Assembly (NCBI RefSeq): GCF_001667925.1
Contig: NZ_LZJR01000022.1
Location: 1-37,468 of the forward strand
DNA length: 37,468 nt
Origin: Mycobacterium sp. E2479
Lineage (GTDB): Bacteria; Actinomycetota; Actinomycetes; Mycobacteriales; Mycobacteriaceae
Direction: 5' to 3'
Below, piece after piece: positions 27,113-36,385 of this stretch (position 1 is its first letter; the number at the start of each line of letters is the position of its first letter). The translations under genes were made by a program, and so were the position numbers. The notes under the pieces were generated by a model. The model worked only from the letters and a program-made list of their open reading frames with translations. It made no database searches and was not told the origin of the DNA.

Positions 27113-28270
27113 CTAGTAACGGCGAGCGTCGTAAATCGGGCCAGAGGAGTTCATCGGCACCACCCGCACCGGCACGCCGTAGGTGGACGAGTGGATCATC
27201 ATGCCGTCACCGATGTAGAGCCCCGCGTGCGATGCGTCGGAATAGAAGGTCAGGACGTCACCGGGCTGCAGATCCGACAGCGCAACCGGCTGGCCTCCGT
27301 GGGCCATCGCCTGGCTGGAGTGCGGCAGCGAGATACCGGCCTGCTGGAATGCCCACATCACCAGGCCCGAGCAGTCGAATCCGCCGGGCGCGGCACCACC
27401 CCACACATAGGGCGAACCGACCTGGGTCAGCGCGGCCTGCACGACGGTGGCGCGGTCGCCGCCGCCGACACCGCCGGGAGCCATGCCGGGCAGGCCGGGC
27501 ATCCCACCGGCGGGCGGAGCCTCGCCCGGCGCCTGGCCGGGAGGTGTGCCCGGGGGCGCCGCTTCCGGCGCCGGAGCGCCGGGGGCGGGCGCGGCCGCCG
27601 GTGCGGGCGTTCCGGGATTGGCCAGCGCGGTGCGCTGATCGGCAGTCAAGGAAAGGTACTGCGACTTCACCACCGCGATCTGCACCTGCAGCTGGCTCTG
27701 CTTGGACTGCAGGCTCGCCCGGACCGCGGCGGCCTGCTCGGCCGCACTCTTGGCGTCCGCTGCCGACTTGGCGGACTCGCGCTCGGCCTTCGCGGCCTGC
27801 TCCCCGGCGATCCGGTAGCTCTTCATCTGGCTGGCCATCTGCGCGGCCATCACCCGCTGCACCGCCAGCTTGTCGATCAGGCCCTGGGGCGAGCCGGCGG
27901 TCAGGATGGCCTGCATGCCGTCGACGTGGCCACCCATGTAGGTCGCGGCGGCCAGCTTGTTGACCGAATCCTGATACGACGACAGATGCGCCTTGGCCGC
28001 ATCGACCGCGGCCTGGTCGTCGGCGTGCTTCTTGTCCGCGGCGCGCTGCGCGGCGACCTTGTCGTTCAGGTCGAGCTGGGCGCTGTGCATGGCCTCGGTG
28101 GTCTGCTCGGCCTGACGGGACAGCTCGTTGAGTTTTGCCGTGGCGTCTTCGGCCGGGTCGCCCCACGCCGGGGCGGTCATGATGCCGGAGAAGATCGCGA
28201 AGCCAGCTAGTGCCCCTATGGCCGAACGTGTGAGCGCACGCGCAACCGGGTACCTAGAGTCAAGCCTCAA
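27113..28270 (-). CDS. ripC: NlpC/P60 peptidoglycan endopeptidase (RipC, Rv2190c type)
   Basis: This secreted D,L-endopeptidase of 385 residues cleaves peptide stems in peptidoglycan. A signal peptide (to about residue 37, cleavage near APAWG-D) precedes a long coiled coil (about 39-205) of the type that keeps such hydrolases inactive until FtsEX-like activation. A Pro/Ala/Gly linker (about 218-268) and the NlpC/P60 domain follow. The catalytic triad is Cys300 (GGFDCSGLV), His348 (SHAGLYIG) and His360 (MMIHSS). TTG 28270 is the start, with AAGGAAG 6 nt upstream. A promoter (TGGACA-18-TAACCT) and a leader hairpin are visible upstream. The metallopeptidase-like gene lies 28 nt downstream. Confidence 0.93.
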   Translation of the reverse strand: MRLDSRYPVARALTRSAIGALAGFAIFSGIMTAPAWGDPAEDATAKLNELSRQAEQTTEAMHSAQLDLNDKVAAQRAADKKHADDQAAVDAAKAHLSSYQDSVNKLAAATYMGGHVDGMQAILTAGSPQGLIDKLAVQRVMAAQMASQMKSYRIAGEQAAKAERESAKSAADAKSAAEQAAAVRASLQSKQSQLQVQIAVVKSQYLSLTADQRTALANPGTPAPAAAPAPGAPAPEAAPPGTPPGQAPGEAPPAGGMPGLPGMAPGGVGGGDRATVVQAALTQVGSPYVWGGAAPGGFDCSGLVMWAFQQAGISLPHSSQAMAHGGQPVALSDLQPGDVLTFYSDASHAGLYIGDGMMIHSSTYGVPVRVVPMNSSGPIYDARRY

Positions 28271-28292
28271 GATTTGCTTCCTTAAACGGCCA

Positions 28293-28312
28293 TCGACGAA
28301 TTAGGTCGTCGA
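28293..28312 (-). promoter_or_regulatory. Hairpin in the ripC leader
   Basis: TCGACGA and TCGTCGA form a perfect 7-bp stem with a 6-nt loop, about 10 nt upstream of the AAGGAAG ribosome-binding site. It may modulate access to that site; no known riboswitch is recognised. Confidence 0.5.
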
Positions 28313-28331
28313 GCGGGTTTAGGTCTCAAAC

Positions 28332-28361
28332 AGGTTACGAAACGATATCGGCGTTTGTCCA
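28332..28361 (-). promoter_or_regulatory. ripC promoter
   Basis: On the minus strand TGGACA (28361-28356) and TAACCT (28337-28332) are separated by 18 bp. The RNA would start near 28324, giving a leader of about 54 nt. Farther upstream, 28362-28449 is unusually AT-rich and contains a near-palindrome at 28383-28396 centred on AGAATTCT, a possible regulator site. Confidence 0.55.
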
Positions 28362-28449
28362 AAGCCAGCGGTTAAGAAATTAGATAGAATTCTGTCATTT
28401 CTATGTGAGTCGTTTCGGGTGGCCCGAGGACCTTTGTGGGACAAGGCAA

Positions 28450-28704
28450 TTAGGCTACACCAGATCCCCGAACCCGACGAATTGGGACCAGACGAAGCCG
28501 GGGCGCCAAGCCGACCTCGGCCAGAACTTCTAAAGCCGCTCGTTCATCCTGCAATAAAGTATCCGGGACCCCGAGTATCACGCTGACGACGCAGTCGGGG
28601 CAGCCGGGGCCGCGCACCGCGCACTCGTCGCAGTCGATCACCACCGGCGTCCCGGGCTGCGGCGGCGTCGCGCCGATGTCGGTCGGTCCAGTTCTCGGTG
28701 CCAT
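28450..28704 (-). CDS. Small protein with paired CxxC motifs, putative zinc ribbon
   Basis: This 84-residue protein begins MAPRTGPTDIGATPPQPGTP and then has VIDCDECAVRGPGCPDCVVS: CxxC, six residues, CxxC, a compact zinc- or cluster-binding pattern at about 25-38. The rest (SVILGVPDTLLQDERAALEV, then LAEVGLAPRLRLVPI) is predicted helical. ATG 28704 has AGAGGA 9 nt upstream; the frame opens further to 28794, but those codons read as Arg-rich shadow. The gene is divergent from the exonuclease/GIY-YIG gene and upstream of the ripC promoter region. I recall similar unannotated frames in other mycobacteria but no function. Confidence 0.75.
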   Translation of the reverse strand: MAPRTGPTDIGATPPQPGTPVVIDCDECAVRGPGCPDCVVSVILGVPDTLLQDERAALEVLAEVGLAPRLRLVPIRRVRGSGVA

Positions 28705-28843
28705 CGGATCGGTCCTCTCGGTCTGGCTTCGGCGAACATCACGCCGCACTGCCCGAACGGTAACCGCCGCCACCGACAGGTACCGTCCCCGCATTCCGGT
28801 AGCCGCCCGGCGTGGCAGCCGCGGGCGTGTCGGTCGTCACCCT

Positions 28844-28849
28844 TAACGT
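28844..28849 (+). promoter_or_regulatory. Leaderless promoter -10 of the exonuclease/GIY-YIG gene
   Basis: TAACGT fits TANNNT and ends 7 nt before GTG 28857. The box lies inside the coding region if the upstream GTG at 28812 were used, so it supports the shorter start. Confidence 0.5.
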
Positions 28850-28856
28850 CACCGCC

Positions 28857-30746
28857 GTGGCTGTTAGGGGTGCGACTCAGCTGAGCTTCGCCGACGCGGG
28901 GTCGCCGTTCACGCCCGACGAACTCTCGCTGCGCGAAACGACCTTCGTCGTGGTCGACCTGGAGACCACCGGTGGGCGCACCAAGACCACCGGGGGAACC
29001 CTTCCCGACGCCATCACCGAAATCGGAGCGGTCAAGGTACGCGGCGGAGCGGTGCTCGGCGAGCTCGCCACCCTGGTGGACCCGCAGCGCAGCATCCCGC
29101 CCCAGATCGTCCAGCTGACCGGCATCACCACCGCGATGGTCACCGACGCGCCGACCATCGACGCGGTATTGCCGATGTTTTTGGAGTTCGCCGGCTTCGA
29201 CCGGGGAGCCGTGCTCGTCGCCCACAACGCCGGGTTCGACGTCGGCTTCCTGCGTGCCGCCGCGCAGCACTGCGATATCGCCTGGCCGCGGCCGCAGGTG
29301 TTGTGCACCGTCCGGCTGGCACGGCGGGTGCTGAGCCGCGAGGAAGCCCCCAGCGTGCGGCTGGCCTCCCTGGCGCGGCTGTTCGCCGTGGCCACCCAAC
29401 CCACGCACCGCGCCCTCGACGACGCGCGTGCCACCGTCGACGTGTTGCACGCCCTCATCGAGCGAGTGGGCAACCAGGGCGTGCACACCTATGCCGACCT
29501 GCGCGCCTATCTGCCGGGCGTCACACCCATGCAGCGCCGTAAACGGGTGCTCGCCGAGGGCCTGCCACGCCGGCCCGGCGTGTATTTGTTCCGCGGGCCG
29601 GCGGGCGAGGTGCTCTACATCGGCACGGCCGTCGACCTGCGACGACGGGTCAATCAGTACTTCACCGGCGCCGACCCGCGCGGCCGCATGAAGGAGATGG
29701 TCGCGCTGGCCACCGCGGTCGATCACGTCGAATGCGCCCACCCCGTGGAGGCCGGCGTGCGCGAACTGCGGCTGCTGGCCGCCCACGGCCCGCCGTACAA
29801 CCGACGGTCGAAGTTCCCGCAGCGATGGTGGTGGGTAGCGCTGACCGAGGAGGCATTCCCCCGCCTGGCGGTGGTGCGGGCGCCGCGGCACGACCGCGCC
29901 GTCGGCCCGTTCCGGGCCCGCGCCGACGCCGCCGACACGGCCGCCCTGCTAGCCCGGTTCACCGGCCTACGAACCTGCACCAACCGGTTAGGGCGCTCGG
30001 CGTTGCACGGGCCGCTGTGCGCCGAGGCGGAGGTGTCGCCCTGCCCGGCAGCGCGTGACGTCACCGCCATCCAGTACGCCGCCGCCGTGGCGCGGGCCGC
30101 GGCGCTGATCGACGGCACGGACAACACCGCGCTGACCGCGGCCGTGGGCCAGGTCAGCGCGCTCGCCGACCGACATCACTTCGAGAGCGCCGCGCGACTG
30201 CGCGATCGCACCGTCACCGCGGTCGAGACGCTGTGGCGCGGTCAGCGGTTGCGTGGCCTGGCCGCGTTGCCCGAGCTGATCGCCGCCGCACCCGACGGGC
30301 AGGGCGGCTATCACCTGGCCGTCATCCGCCACGGCCAACTCGCCGCGGCGGGCTGCGCCAGGCGCGGGGTGCCGCCGATGCCGGTCATCGACGCGATCGT
30401 GGCTGGGGCACAAGCGATTTTGCGCACACCCGCGCCCCTGGGCGGCGCACTGGTCGAGGAGACCGCACTCATCATGCGCTGGCTGACGACGGCCGGGGTG
30501 CGCCTCGTTCGGGTGGCCGAGGACGGCTGGGCTTCCCCGCTGCGGTCGGCCGGGGCGTGGTCGGCGTGGGCCGCCTCGGCCCGCTCGGCCCGGCTGGCCG
30601 CCGAGCAGGCCCTCCGGCAATCAGACCTGCTGGCCGAACCGCACCCATCGCGCGAGCAGTTGTTCGGCCGCACCGGAATCGATGGCCCTACCGGCGCGGG
30701 CCAACCCGTCCTCCCACGCCGGCAACCATTCAGCGCGGCTGGATAA
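28857..30746 (+). CDS. DEDDh exonuclease fused to GIY-YIG (UvrC/Cho-like) endonuclease (Rv2191 type)
   Basis: This is a two-nuclease fusion of 629 residues. The N-terminal domain is a DnaQ-type 3'-5' exonuclease: [10 protein letters not shown] (Asp34, Glu36), [11 protein letters not shown] (Asp128) and HRALDDAR (His184, Asp189). The second domain is a GIY-YIG nuclease like the UvrC N-terminus: GVYLF at about 241 and [17 protein letters not shown] from 253. Downstream, [19 protein letters not shown] is a UVR (UvrB-contact) helix pair, and a C-terminal region of about 190 residues lacks the UvrC RNase H/HhH parts. A role in nucleotide excision or repair-patch processing is inferred. The start is either GTG 28857 (7 nt after TAACGT) or GTG 28812. 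The 3' end overlaps convergent trpD by 126 bp. Confidence 0.9.
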   Translation: MAVRGATQLSFADAGSPFTPDELSLRETTFVVVDLETTGGRTKTTGGTLPDAITEIGAVKVRGGAVLGELATLVDPQRSIPPQIVQLTGITTAMVTDAPTIDAVLPMFLEFAGFDRGAVLVAHNAGFDVGFLRAAAQHCDIAWPRPQVLCTVRLARRVLSREEAPSVRLASLARLFAVATQPTHRALDDARATVDVLHALIERVGNQGVHTYADLRAYLPGVTPMQRRKRVLAEGLPRRPGVYLFRGPAGEVLYIGTAVDLRRRVNQYFTGADPRGRMKEMVALATAVDHVECAHPVEAGVRELRLLAAHGPPYNRRSKFPQRWWWVALTEEAFPRLAVVRAPRHDRAVGPFRARADAADTAALLARFTGLRTCTNRLGRSALHGPLCAEAEVSPCPAARDVTAIQYAAAVARAAALIDGTDNTALTAAVGQVSALADRHHFESAARLRDRTVTAVETLWRGQRLRGLAALPELIAAAPDGQGGYHLAVIRHGQLAAAGCARRGVPPMPVIDAIVAGAQAILRTPAPLGGALVEETALIMRWLTTAGVRLVRVAEDGWASPLRSAGAWSAWAASARSARLAAEQALRQSDLLAEPHPSREQLFGRTGIDGPTGAGQPVLPRRQPFSAAG

Positions 30747-31703
30747 CCCGGCGTGGGCGACGATCGCGCCGGCGGCATTGAGGACGACGGCGTCGCGCAC
30801 CGGGCCCTTGCCGCCGGCCAGCACCGCGCGCACCTCCGCCGCGTTGGCCTGCGCGTCACCACCCAGCAGGTCGTCGAGATCGGCTCGGGGAAAACCGAAT
30901 CCGGCGGGGTCGAACGTCAGCTTGTCCACCGTGCCGGCCTGCACCCGCCAGATCGTGCTGGTGGTGGTCGTCGTCAGTTCGTCGAGCCCGTCGTCGCCGT
31001 GCACCACCAGCACACTGGATCGGCGAGCGGCGAACACGCCGGCCATCACCTCGGAGAGGTCGGCGAAGGCGCAGCCGATCAACCCGGCCCGCGGCCTGGC
31101 CGGATTGGTAAGCGGCCCAAGGAGATTGAAGACCGTCGGTACCCCGATCTCGCGGCGCACCGCCGAGGCGTGCCGGTAGGACGGGTGGAACAGCGGCGCG
31201 AAGCAGAAGCCGATGCCGACCTCGGCGAGGCTGCGTGCGACCTCCTCGGGCCCGAGGTCGATCCGAATGCCGAGCGCCTCGAGCGTGTCGGCGCCGCCGG
31301 ACAGCGACGAGGCGGCCCGGTTGCCGTGTTTGACCACCGGCACCCCGGCAGCGGCGGCCACGATGGCCGCCATGGTGGACAGGTTCACGGTGTTGACGCC
31401 GTCGCCACCGGTACCGACGATGTCGACCGTGTCGTCGCGGATGGCGCCGGCGGGCATCGGCAGCGCGTGGTTGAGCATCACCTCCGCCAGCTCGATGACT
31501 TCGGCCGAGGTGGGAATCTTCACCTGCATCGCGACCGCGAAGGCCGCGATCTGGGCGGGGCTCGCCTGGCCGGACATGATCTGGTCCATGGCCCAGGCCG
31601 CCTGCCCGCGCGTCAGGTCCTGACCGCCGGTCAGACGCGACAGGACCCGCGGCCACGATGGTGCGGACGCGCCGAACGGCGAAGCCTCGGGTGACAAAGC
31701 CAC
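30621..31703 (-). CDS. trpD: TrpD, anthranilate phosphoribosyltransferase
   Basis: This enzyme transfers phosphoribose from PRPP to anthranilate, the second step of tryptophan synthesis. It has 360 residues and is homodimeric in the family. Motifs are the PRPP loop [34 protein letters not shown], the [13 protein letters not shown] segment and the DD metal site in [15 protein letters not shown] 31703 begins VALSPEAS like the tuberculosis protein. A 7-bp inverted repeat lies just upstream. TrpD is a lone trp gene here; the other trp genes are not nearby. Its last 126 bp overlap the end of the convergent nuclease gene. Confidence 0.96.
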   Translation of the reverse strand: MALSPEASPFGASAPSWPRVLSRLTGGQDLTRGQAAWAMDQIMSGQASPAQIAAFAVAMQVKIPTSAEVIELAEVMLNHALPMPAGAIRDDTVDIVGTGGDGVNTVNLSTMAAIVAAAAGVPVVKHGNRAASSLSGGADTLEALGIRIDLGPEEVARSLAEVGIGFCFAPLFHPSYRHASAVRREIGVPTVFNLLGPLTNPARPRAGLIGCAFADLSEVMAGVFAARRSSVLVVHGDDGLDELTTTTTSTIWRVQAGTVDKLTFDPAGFGFPRADLDDLLGGDAQANAAEVRAVLAGGKGPVRDAVVLNAAGAIVAHAGLSSRAEWLPAWEDGLARAGRAIDSGAAEQLLARWVRFGQQV

Positions 31704-31709
31704 GCGCCG

Positions 31710-31728
31710 ATGGTCCCACGCGGACCAT
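31710..31728. repeat. Inverted repeat directly upstream of trpD
   Basis: ATGGTCC (31710-31716) and GGACCAT (31722-31728) are perfect 7-bp arms with a 5-nt centre, ending 7 nt before the trpD start codon. It could be an operator or an RNA hairpin affecting initiation. No trp leader peptide is seen. Confidence 0.5.
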
Positions 31729-31840
31729 AAGTAGCCCCAACCCCCAACAAACTCGGCTGCGAGCCGCCCACTTGGCGCTCCAGTCCGACGCGCCGGACAT
31801 CAAATGCCGCCCCGGGTGGAGTTCAACAACTACAAAGCGT

Positions 31841-31846
31841 CATACT
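31841..31846 (+). promoter_or_regulatory. Probable ctaE -10 box, leaderless arrangement
   Basis: CATACT differs from the TANNNT pattern only at the first base and ends 7 nt before the GTG of ctaE at 31854. This would be the promoter of the ctaE-qcrCAB operon. Confidence 0.45.
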
Positions 31847-31853
31847 TGCGGAT

Positions 31854-32465
31854 GTGACCAGCGCTGCCGGGACTTCGGGTACTGCAATTACGTCGCGGGT
31901 GCATTCGCTGAACCGACCCAACATGGTCAGCGTCGGCACCATCGTTTGGCTTTCCAGCGAGCTGATGTTCTTTGCTGGCCTCTTCGCGATGTACTTCACC
32001 GCTCGCGCCCAATCGGGCGGGAAGTGGCCGCCGCCGCCCACCGAGTTGAACCTGTATCAGGCCGTCCCGGTCACATTGGTGCTGATCGCGTCGTCGTTCA
32101 CCTGTCAGATGGGCGTGTTTGCGGCCGAGCGTGGCGACGTGTTCGGGCTGCGCCGCTGGTACGTGTTGACCTTCCTGATGGGATTGTTCTTCATTTGCGG
32201 CCAGGGGTACGAGTATTACCACCTCACCTCGCACGGAACCACGATCCCCGGAAGCGCCTATGGCAGCGTGTTCTACCTGGCGACCGGGTTCCACGGCCTG
32301 CACGTCACCGGCGGGCTGATCGCCTTCATCTTCTTGCTGGCCCGCACAGCGATGAGCAAGTTCACACCGGCGCAGGCTACGGCCAGCATCGTCGTCTCGT
32401 ACTACTGGCATTTCGTGGACATTGTGTGGATCGCGCTGTTCGCCGTGATCTATTTCATCCGATGA
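31854..32465 (+). CDS. ctaE: CtaE, cytochrome c oxidase (aa3) subunit III
   Basis: This 203-residue integral membrane subunit of the actinobacterial bcc-aa3 supercomplex has five hydrophobic helices, fewer than the seven of mitochondrial subunit III. The family features are [17 protein letters not shown] with the membrane Glu, [10 protein letters not shown], and the closing [15 protein letters not shown]. It neither binds metal nor pumps on its own but stabilises subunit I. GTG 31854 starts [20 protein letters not shown] as in M. tuberculosis. It leads qcrC, qcrA and qcrB, so oxidase subunit III is made together with the bc1-type complex. The stop is 29 nt before the qcrC start. Confidence 0.97.
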   Translation: MTSAAGTSGTAITSRVHSLNRPNMVSVGTIVWLSSELMFFAGLFAMYFTARAQSGGKWPPPPTELNLYQAVPVTLVLIASSFTCQMGVFAAERGDVFGLRRWYVLTFLMGLFFICGQGYEYYHLTSHGTTIPGSAYGSVFYLATGFHGLHVTGGLIAFIFLLARTAMSKFTPAQATASIVVSYYWHFVDIVWIALFAVIYFIR

Positions 32466-32494
32466 GCAGGCGCTGGACGAACAGGAGTGCTCGG

Positions 32495-33352
32495 TTGAAG
32501 AAACTGGGATCTACCCGATCCGGTGCGGCCAAGTCGTCACAGGGGCAGCGTGATCGTTCGCGACGGCGGCTGCGTCGCCGGCTGTCCGGCGGTCTGCTGC
32601 TGCTGATCGCGCTGACCATCGCCGGCGGATTGGCCGCCGTCCTTACCCCGCGCCCGCAGGTGGCCGTCGCCGACGAGTCGAACTCGGCGCTGCTGCGCAC
32701 CGGCAAGCAGCTCTTCGACACGTCGTGCGTGTCCTGCCACGGCGCCAACCTGCAGGGTGTTCCCGACCGCGGGCCGAGCCTGATCGGCGTTGGCGAGGAA
32801 GCCGTGTACTTCCAGGTGTCGACCGGCCGGATGCCGGCGATGACCGGGGAGGCCCAGGCACCGCGCAAAGAACCGATCTTCGACGAAGGCCAGGTCGACG
32901 CGCTGGGCGCCTACGTTCAGGCCAACGGCGGCGGGCCCACCACGGTGCGCAACCCGGACGGCAGCCTGGCGATGCGCTCGCTGCGCGGCCAGGACCTGGG
33001 CCGAGGCGGCGACCTGTTCCGGCTGAACTGCTCCTCGTGCCACAACTTCACCGGTAAGGGCGGGGCGCTGTCGTCGGGTAAGTACGCGCCGGACCTGGAA
33101 CCCGCCAACGAGCAGCAAATCCTGGCGGCCATGCGGACCGGCCCGCAGAACATGCCGAAGTTCTCCGACCGTCAGCTGTCCTTCGAGGCCAAGAAGGACA
33201 TCATCGGCTACATCAAGGCGGTGACCGAGGAGCGCCAGCCGGGTGGCTACGGCCTCGGCGGATTCGGGCCCGCACCGGAGGGTATGGCCGCCTGGATCAT
33301 CGGAATGGTCGCCGCCATCGGGCTGGCGCTGTGGATTGGGGCACGAGCATGA
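32495..33352 (+). CDS. qcrC: QcrC, dihaem cytochrome c subunit of the cytochrome bcc complex
   Basis: This 285-residue membrane-anchored cytochrome cc carries electrons directly from the bcc complex to the aa3 oxidase, replacing soluble cytochrome c. After a basic N-terminus comes a helix (about 33-51), then two haem-c domains with CVSCH (Cys78, Cys81, His82) and CSSCH (Cys179, Cys182, His183), and a C-terminal membrane helix (about 263-283). TTG 32495 is the best start: AGGAG is 7 nt upstream, and the protein then begins like the tuberculosis one (KKLGSTRSG). An in-frame ATG at 32462 overlaps the ctaE stop but adds an unconserved extension. The stop overlaps qcrA (ATGA). Confidence 0.96.
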   Translation: MKKLGSTRSGAAKSSQGQRDRSRRRLRRRLSGGLLLLIALTIAGGLAAVLTPRPQVAVADESNSALLRTGKQLFDTSCVSCHGANLQGVPDRGPSLIGVGEEAVYFQVSTGRMPAMTGEAQAPRKEPIFDEGQVDALGAYVQANGGGPTTVRNPDGSLAMRSLRGQDLGRGGDLFRLNCSSCHNFTGKGGALSSGKYAPDLEPANEQQILAAMRTGPQNMPKFSDRQLSFEAKKDIIGYIKAVTEERQPGGYGLGGFGPAPEGMAAWIIGMVAAIGLALWIGARA

Positions 33353-34560
33353 GTGAGGCGGACGTTCGCGGCTCTGACACCGGCGGGAACCCGCACGGTG
33401 CCGGTGAGAGGGAGCCCGACGACGCGGCGCTGGCCGCCATGTCGCAGCGAGAACTGGTGGCGCTGGGCGGCAAGCTCGACGGCGTCGAGACGGTGTTCAA
33501 GGAACCCCGTTGGCCGATTGAGGGCACCAAAGCCGAGAAGCGCGCCGAGCGTGGCGTCGCCCGCTGGCTGTTGCTGGGCGGCTTTTTCGGGCTGGCCCTG
33601 CTGCTGGTCTTCTTGTTCTGGCCGTGGGAGTACAAGCCGAAGGAGGAGGCCGGAAGCTTCCTCTACGATCTGGCCACCCCGCTGTACGGCCTGACGTTCG
33701 GCATGGCGATTCTGTCGATCGGGATCGGCGTCGTTCTCTACCAGAAACGCTTTATCCCCGAAGAGATTTCGATCCAGGAGCGCCACGACGGTGCCTCGCG
33801 TGACGTTGACCGCAAGACGGTGGTGGCGAACCTGGCCGACGCCTATGAGGGTTCGACGGTCGGGCGGCGCAAGCTGATCGGCCTGTCGCTGGGGATGGGA
33901 TTGGGCGCGTTCGGCCTCTCCACCCTGGTCGCGTTTGCTGGTGGGTTGATCAAGAACCCGTGGAAGCCCGTGGTGCAGACCGCCGAGGGCAAGAAGGCCG
34001 TGCTGTTCACTTCCGGGTGGACGCCGCGCTACCACGGCGAGACCATCTATCTGGCGCGCGCCACCGGCTCCGCCTCCACGTCGCCGTTCGTCAAGATGCG
34101 CCCCGAAGACCTGGACGCAGGCGGCATGGAGACCGTCTTCCCGTGGCGGGAGTCCGACGGGGACGGCACCACCCCAGAATCGCAGGAAAAGCTCCGGGCC
34201 ATCAACCAGGGTGTGCGAAACCCGGTGATGCTCATCCGAATTCGGCCCACCGACATAGACCGCGTGGTAAAGCGGCAGGGCCAGGAGAGCTTCAACTTCG
34301 GCGAATTCTTCGCCTACACCAAGGTCTGCTCGCACCTGGGTTGCCCCGCATCCCTGTACGAGGAGCAGTCCTACCGGATCTTGTGCCCATGCCACCAGTC
34401 GCAGTTCGACGCGCTGCACTTCGCCAAGCCGATTTTCGGGCCGGCCGCGCGTGCGTTGGCGCAACTGCCGATCACCATCGACACCAACGGGTATCTGGTC
34501 GCCAACGGTGACTTCGTCGAGCCCGTCGGACCGGCATTCTGGGAGAGGACGACAACATGA
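33349..34560 (+). CDS. qcrA: QcrA, Rieske iron-sulfur subunit
   Basis: This 403-residue Rieske protein of the bcc complex takes electrons from menaquinol at the Qo site. Actinobacterial QcrA has an N-terminal extension with three membrane helices, seen here near 76-97, 112-132 and 176-197. The [2Fe-2S] cluster ligands are in CSHLGC and CPCHQS, within the C-terminal soluble domain (about 327-354). ATG 33349 overlaps the qcrC stop by 4 nt; longer starts within qcrC are unlikely. The stop overlaps the qcrB start (ATGA), so the three genes are translationally coupled. Confidence 0.97.
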   Translation: MSEADVRGSDTGGNPHGAGEREPDDAALAAMSQRELVALGGKLDGVETVFKEPRWPIEGTKAEKRAERGVARWLLLGGFFGLALLLVFLFWPWEYKPKEEAGSFLYDLATPLYGLTFGMAILSIGIGVVLYQKRFIPEEISIQERHDGASRDVDRKTVVANLADAYEGSTVGRRKLIGLSLGMGLGAFGLSTLVAFAGGLIKNPWKPVVQTAEGKKAVLFTSGWTPRYHGETIYLARATGSASTSPFVKMRPEDLDAGGMETVFPWRESDGDGTTPESQEKLRAINQGVRNPVMLIRIRPTDIDRVVKRQGQESFNFGEFFAYTKVCSHLGCPASLYEEQSYRILCPCHQSQFDALHFAKPIFGPAARALAQLPITIDTNGYLVANGDFVEPVGPAFWERTTT

Positions 34561-36254
34561 GTCCGAAATTCAGTCCCCCGAAGATCGGCGATGTCCTGGC
34601 CCGCCAAGGCGAGGACATCGACACGCGCTACCACCCGTCGGCGGCGGTTCGCAGACAGCTCAACAAGGTCTTTCCCACCCACTGGTCGTTCCTCTTGGGC
34701 GAGATCGCGATGTACAGCTTCATCGTGCTGCTGCTCACCGGTGTGTACCTGACGCTGTTCTTCGATCCGTCCATGGGTGAGATCACCTATAACGGCGCCT
34801 ACCAGCCGCTGCGCGGCGTGGACATGTCGAAGGCCTTCGCATCGACCCTCGACATCTCCTTCGAGGTACGCGGCGGCCTGTTCGTCCGGCAGGTCCACCA
34901 CTGGGCCGCGCTGATTTTCGCCGCGTCGATCATGGTGCACCTGGCCCGCATCTTCTTCACCGGTGCCTTCCGGCGGCCCCGCGAGGCCAACTGGGTCATC
35001 GGTTCGCTGCTGCTCATCCTGGCCATGTTCGAGGGTTACTTCGGTTACTCGCTGCCCGACGACCTGTTGTCGGGCATCGGGTTACGCGCCGCCCTGTCCT
35101 CGATCACGCTGGGTATGCCGGTGATAGGCACCTGGTTGCACTGGGCGCTGTTCGGCGGTGACTTCCCGTGCGGTGGCGTCGGAAACGAATGCGCCACAGC
35201 GGGTTACATCATCCCGCGGATGTACGCCTTGCACATCCTGCTGCTGCCCGGAATCATCCTGGCGCTGATCGGGCTGCACCTGGCCATGGTGTGGTTCCAG
35301 AAGCACACCCAGTTCCCCGGACCCGGTCGCACCGAGCACAACGTGGTCGGCGTGCGAGTGATGCCGGTGTTCGCCGTGAAATCCGGCGCGTTCTTCGCCA
35401 CCATCGTCGGCGTGCTGGGCCTGCTGGGTGGCCTGCTGCAAATCAACCCGATCTGGAACCTGGGTCCCTACAAGCCTTCTCACGTCTCGGCCGGTTCGCA
35501 GCCGGACTTCTACATGATGTGGACCGAAGGCCTGGCCCGTATCTGGCCGCCATGGGAGTTCTACTTCTGGCACCACACCGTCCCCGCTGCCGTCTGGGTG
35601 GCGTTGATCATGGGCCTGATCTTCGTCCTGCTGATCGTCTACCCGTTCCTGGAGAAGCGGTTCAGCGGCGACAACGCGCACCACAATCTGCTGCAGCGGC
35701 CGCGCGATGTGCCGGTGCGCACGTCGATCGGCGCCATGGCGATCGCGTTCTACATGTTGCTGACGCTGGCCGCGATGAACGACATCATCGCGTACAAGTT
35801 CGACATCTCGCTGAACGCGACGACGTGGATCGGGCGCATCGGCATGGTGATCGTTCCGCCGGTCGTCTACTTCATCACCTACCGGTGGTGCATCGGACTG
35901 CAGCGCAGCGACCGCGCGGTGCTCGAGCACGGCATCGAGACCGGCATCATCAAGCGGCTGCCGCACGGCGCCTACATCGAGCTGCACCAGCCGCTCGGCC
36001 CGGTCGACGACCACGGCCACCCGCTGCCGCTGGAGTACCAGGGCGCGCCGCTGCCCAAGAAGATGAACAAGCTGGGCTCGGCCGGATCCCCGGGCAGCGG
36101 CAGCTTCCTGTTCGCCGACCCGGTGTCCGAGGACGCGGCGTTGCGAGAGGCGGCGCACGGCGCTGAGCAGCGCGCCCTGACCGCACTGCGCGAGCACCAG
36201 GACGGCCTCAACGGTTCGTCAAACGGTTCGACAAACGGCGAAGGCGAACACTAG
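34557..36254 (+). CDS. qcrB: QcrB, cytochrome b subunit (menaquinol oxidation)
   Basis: This 565-residue polytopic subunit carries two b-type haems and both quinone sites. [20 protein letters not shown] (108-127) supplies haem-ligand histidines (His114/115), with more in VHLAR and in [40 protein letters not shown] is the Qo-site region equivalent to the PEWY segment of other cytochromes b. After the last helix a hydrophilic tail of over 100 residues ends in an Asn/Gly/Ser-rich stretch, longer than the 549-residue tuberculosis protein. QcrB is the known target of imidazopyridine drugs such as telacebec. It ends the operon, followed by a GC-rich hairpin. Confidence 0.97.
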   Translation: MSPKFSPPKIGDVLARQGEDIDTRYHPSAAVRRQLNKVFPTHWSFLLGEIAMYSFIVLLLTGVYLTLFFDPSMGEITYNGAYQPLRGVDMSKAFASTLDISFEVRGGLFVRQVHHWAALIFAASIMVHLARIFFTGAFRRPREANWVIGSLLLILAMFEGYFGYSLPDDLLSGIGLRAALSSITLGMPVIGTWLHWALFGGDFPCGGVGNECATAGYIIPRMYALHILLLPGIILALIGLHLAMVWFQKHTQFPGPGRTEHNVVGVRVMPVFAVKSGAFFATIVGVLGLLGGLLQINPIWNLGPYKPSHVSAGSQPDFYMMWTEGLARIWPPWEFYFWHHTVPAAVWVALIMGLIFVLLIVYPFLEKRFSGDNAHHNLLQRPRDVPVRTSIGAMAIAFYMLLTLAAMNDIIAYKFDISLNATTWIGRIGMVIVPPVVYFITYRWCIGLQRSDRAVLEHGIETGIIKRLPHGAYIELHQPLGPVDDHGHPLPLEYQGAPLPKKMNKLGSAGSPGSGSFLFADPVSEDAALREAAHGAEQRALTALREHQDGLNGSSNGSTNGEGEH

Positions 36255-36264
36255 CTCGGGCGGC

Positions 36265-36290
36265 CCGGGGGCGCATTGACAGCGCCCCGG
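36265..36290 (+). terminator. GC-rich hairpin after qcrB
   Basis: GGGGCGC (36268-36274) and GCGCCCC (36282-36288) pair perfectly around a 7-nt loop, starting 13 nt after the qcrB stop. There is no T-tract, so any termination would be Rho-assisted or of the mycobacterial tail-less type. Confidence 0.5.
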
Positions 36291-36310
36291 CCGGGGGACC
36301 CAACCGCGAG

Positions 36311-36362
36311 ACATAAACCACGACGACGTTGCCCGGCGGCGGGTCGTCTGCGTGGTTTATGT
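36311..36362. repeat. Long inverted repeat between convergent qcrB and Rv2197c-type genes
   Basis: ACATAAACCACGACGAC (36311-36327) and GTCGTCTGCGTGGTTTATGT (36343-36362) pair over 12 bp plus 5 bp with a 3-nt bulge, around a 15-nt GC-rich centre. The outer arms are AT-rich in otherwise GC-rich DNA. Position between two convergent genes suggests a bidirectional terminator; a mobile repeat or protein site is possible. Confidence 0.65.
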
Positions 36363-36385
36363 GCCGGTGGCGGTCCCGCGGAACG

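Noticed and set aside
28271..28449. ydaO-type c-di-AMP riboswitch before ripC
   Set aside because: Such switches precede some actinobacterial wall-hydrolase genes, but the conserved sequence blocks are not present and the leader is only about 54 nt.
30753..31694. 313-codon plus-strand frame opposite trpD
   Set aside because: Shadow of trpD, which has all PRPP and metal motifs on the minus strand.
31704..31850. trp attenuator or leader peptide upstream of trpD
   Set aside because: No short Trp-rich frame or alternative stem pair is visible; only one inverted repeat.
35082..36197. 371-codon minus-strand frame inside qcrB
   Set aside because: Antisense to a full-length cytochrome b; translation is Gln/His/Arg-rich without structure.
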